Assembly: GCA_020431945.1 (NCBI GenBank)
Contig: JAGQHH010000719.1
Span: forward strand, 1 to 6,523
Length of the DNA stretch: 6,523 nucleotides
Origin: Cyanobacteria bacterium HKST-UBA02
Lineage (GTDB): Bacteria; Cyanobacteriota; Vampirovibrionia; Obscuribacterales; Obscuribacteraceae
Reading direction: 5' to 3'
The position numbers and the translations under genes were made by a program. Under the pieces are notes generated by a model. The model saw only the letters and a program-made list of their open reading frames with translations. It did no database searches and had not been told where the DNA came from. This document shows positions 4,892 to 6,523 of this stretch, one piece after another (position 1 is the stretch's first letter; each line of letters opens with the position of its first letter).

Positions 4892-6523
4892 ATGATACGT
4901 CTTGATAGGATAAGCAAAGTCTATCCCCACGGCGAGGTCCTCAAAGAGATCACCTGGGAGGTAAAGGCCGGCGAGCGCGCCGGTCTGGTTGGCGCCAACG
5001 GTAGTGGCAAGACCACCCAGTTCCGGATTATCCTGGGGGATCTCGAGCCCACCTCCGGGGATGTCTTCCGGGCGAAAGACGCCCGTATCGCCTATCTTAC
5101 CCAGGAATTCGAGATCAATCCGGACAACACCATCAGGGACGAGCTGCTCACGGCATTCAGCGAAGCACACCAGATCAAGATGTCCCTGGCTCGGGTTCAA
5201 GAAGCCCTCAATACGGCTGCCGGCGAGGACCTCGAGAAGCTTCTGAAAAAGCTCGATCGCCTCCAACAGGAATTCGAGGCTGCCGATGGCTATGGGCTGG
5301 AGCGTCGGGTCGAGAAGATCCTCCCGGATATCGGGCTCAGCACCGCCGATGGTGACCGTCCGGTTTCCAGTCTCAGCGGTGGCTGGCAGATGCGTCTCGG
5401 CTTCGGCAAGGTGATGCTCCGGCAGCCGGATCTCTTGCTCCTCGATGAGCCTACCAACCATATCGATCTGGAGACCATCGAATGGCTGGAGGGCTACTTG
5501 CTCAAGCAGACCGTGCCCATGGTCATAGTCTCTCACGACCGCCGTTTTCTCGATCGGCTCTGCACCAAGATTATCGAAGTCGAGCGAGGCGTAGCCACTA
5601 CCTATCTGGGCAATTACTCTTCTTACGCGGCGGCCAAGGAAGAGATCCGGGCTGCCCAGCAGGCTGCTTACGAGAGACAACAGGAAGAGCTGGCCCGGCA
5701 GCAGGCCTTTATCGATCGTTTTCGTGCCAGTGCCACCAGATCGACCCAGGCCAAGAGCCGGGAAAAACAGATCGAGAAAATCGAGAAGATCGAAGCGCCC
5801 CTGTCCGAGCTCAAAGGGCTCAAGTTTCACTTTCCAGCCTGCGCCAGAAGCGGTAAGGAAGTCGCCATAGTAGATTCTTTGATGCATGCCTATGACGACA
5901 ATATTCTGTTTCTGGACGCCAGTCTCGGTATCGAGAGAGGCGACAAGATCGCTCTGATAGGGCCCAACGGTTGCGGCAAGTCGACTCTGTTGAGACTGCT
6001 CACCGGCAGGGAAAAACCCATGGAGGGCGAGGTCCGCCTGGGCGAGCACAATATAATCACCGGTTATTTCGAGCAGAACCAGGCCGAGGCCCTGGACAGG
6101 GACAAAACCGTCCTCGATACCATCTCGGATGATGTCTATCACTGGAAAGACGTGGAGATAAGGGGCTTGCTCGGACGCTTTTTATTCAGTGGCGATACTG
6201 TATACAAGCGAGTCTGCGATCTCTCCGGCGGCGAGAAGGCCCGTCTGGCGCTTGCCAAATTGCTCACCCGGCAGGTCAATTTCCTGATCTTAGATGAGCC
6301 CACCAACCATCTCGATATCCCCGCCAAAGAGACTCTGGAGGATGCGATCAGGAGCTTCGACGGCGCCGTGGTGGTGGTCTCTCACGACCGGTATTTCATT
6401 TCGCAGATAGCCAATAAGATAATCGAGATCAAAGAGGCTTCTTTCAATGTTTATGAAGGCGGTTATGAATACTATCTCGAGCGTATAGAGAAAGAGCGCC
6501 AGGAAGTCATCGAAGCCGAACTG
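4892..6523 (+). CDS. ABC-F family ATPase (ribosome-associated), 3' end cut off by the window
   Basis: A soluble protein with two ATP-binding cassettes and no membrane segment; 544 codons are open to the last base with no stop. ABC-F proteins bind near the ribosomal E site and relieve stalled or drug-blocked translation. NBD1 has Walker A GANGSGKTT (34-42), Q-loop Gln71, signature SLSGGWQ (160-166), Walker B LLLLDEPTNH (181-190) and switch His215. NBD2 has Walker A GPNGCGKST (357-365), Q-loop Gln395, signature LSGGEKAR (444-451), Walker B LILDEPTNHLD and switch His498. Between them an Ala/Glu/Gln/Arg/Lys-rich, coiled-coil linker (about 248-305, with FIDRF at 273-277) corresponds to the P-site tRNA interaction motif. 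Both ATP sites look intact. It resembles the Uup/YdiF/YheS-type members more than EttA, but the subgroup is not settled because any C-terminal extension lies outside the window. It starts 19 bases after the esterase; only AGGTG at 4871-4875, 16 bases away, resembles a ribosome binding site. The start gives the usual family N-terminus (M-I-R-L). Confidence 0.95.
   Translation, partial: MIRLDRISKVYPHGEVLKEITWEVKAGERAGLVGANGSGKTTQFRIILGDLEPTSGDVFRAKDARIAYLTQEFEINPDNTIRDELLTAFSEAHQIKMSLARVQEALNTAAGEDLEKLLKKLDRLQQEFEAADGYGLERRVEKILPDIGLSTADGDRPVSSLSGGWQMRLGFGKVMLRQPDLLLLDEPTNHIDLETIEWLEGYLLKQTVPMVIVSHDRRFLDRLCTKIIEVERGVATTYLGNYSSYAAAKEEIRAAQQAAYERQQEELARQQAFIDRFRASATRSTQAKSREKQIEKIEKIEAPLSELKGLKFHFPACARSGKEVAIVDSLMHAYDDNILFLDASLGIERGDKIALIGPNGCGKSTLLRLLTGREKPMEGEVRLGEHNIITGYFEQNQAEALDRDKTVLDTISDDVYHWKDVEIRGLLGRFLFSGDTVYKRVCDLSGGEKARLALAKLLTRQVNFLILDEPTNHLDIPAKETLEDAIRSFDGAVVVVSHDRYFISQIANKIIEIKEASFNVYEGGYEYYLERIEKERQEVIEAEL

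Noticed and set aside
4885..4896. Overlapping small palindromes ATCGAT and ATCATGAT at the ABC-F start
   Set aside because: They are only 6 and 8 bases, partly made of the start codon itself, and are too short to claim as an operator.
5482..5856. 124-codon + strand frame inside the ABC-F gene
   Set aside because: It is out of frame with the ABC-F motifs that run through the same bases, and its translation is basic and featureless.
4883..6142. 419-codon open frame on the - strand opposite the ABC-F gene
   Set aside because: The + strand encodes all ABC-F motifs in frame over the whole length. The reverse translation is Leu/Gly/Asp-rich with no domain I recognise, and it mirrors the codon bias of the sense gene.

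Overview
The window holds seven protein-coding genes, all on the + strand and packed nearly end to end over 6.5 kb. I see no RNA gene, mobile element, CRISPR array or clear terminator. Base composition is moderately GC-rich. Three products begin with classical Sec-type signal peptides that end in A-x-A or S-L-A, without a lipobox, so the organism is a bacterium, probably a diderm. The sequence alone does not let me place it in a phylum. A TTG start behind a very good Shine-Dalgarno site and the strong use of CTC/GAG/GAC-type codons are the main stylistic marks.

Layout. Bases 1-119 are a short leader with a possible sigma70-like promoter and a strong ribosome binding site. Next come an exported single-domain fasciclin (FAS1) protein (120-728), a double-ACT-domain protein of the GcvR type (739-1281), a peptide deformylase (1281-1826) and an ATP-grasp ligase of unknown substrate (1823-2992). 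The ACT, deformylase and ATP-grasp genes are joined by TAATG and ATGA stop/start overlaps, and each has a Shine-Dalgarno site inside the gene before it. They must be co-transcribed and are probably translationally coupled. After a 33-base gap comes a second pair: an unrecognised exported Pro/Ser-rich protein (3026-3670) and, 2 bases later, an exported alpha/beta-hydrolase of the LpqC / PHB-depolymerase / CE1-esterase type (3673-4872). Last is an ABC-F family ATPase (4892 to the window edge), a soluble two-NBD protein acting on the ribosome, cut off by the window end before its stop codon.

How they may work together. Deformylase and ABC-F both act at the ribosome, and the double-ACT protein is probably an amino-acid sensor, so part of the operon looks like translation and amino-acid housekeeping. 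The FAS1 protein, the unrecognised exported protein and the esterase are envelope or extracellular proteins. The least explained element is the ATP-grasp enzyme locked by overlap to the deformylase. Whether this is a true functional module or just compact genome packing cannot be decided here. Nothing in the window is a clear-cut novel system; the best leads are that cassette and the orphan exported protein/esterase pair.
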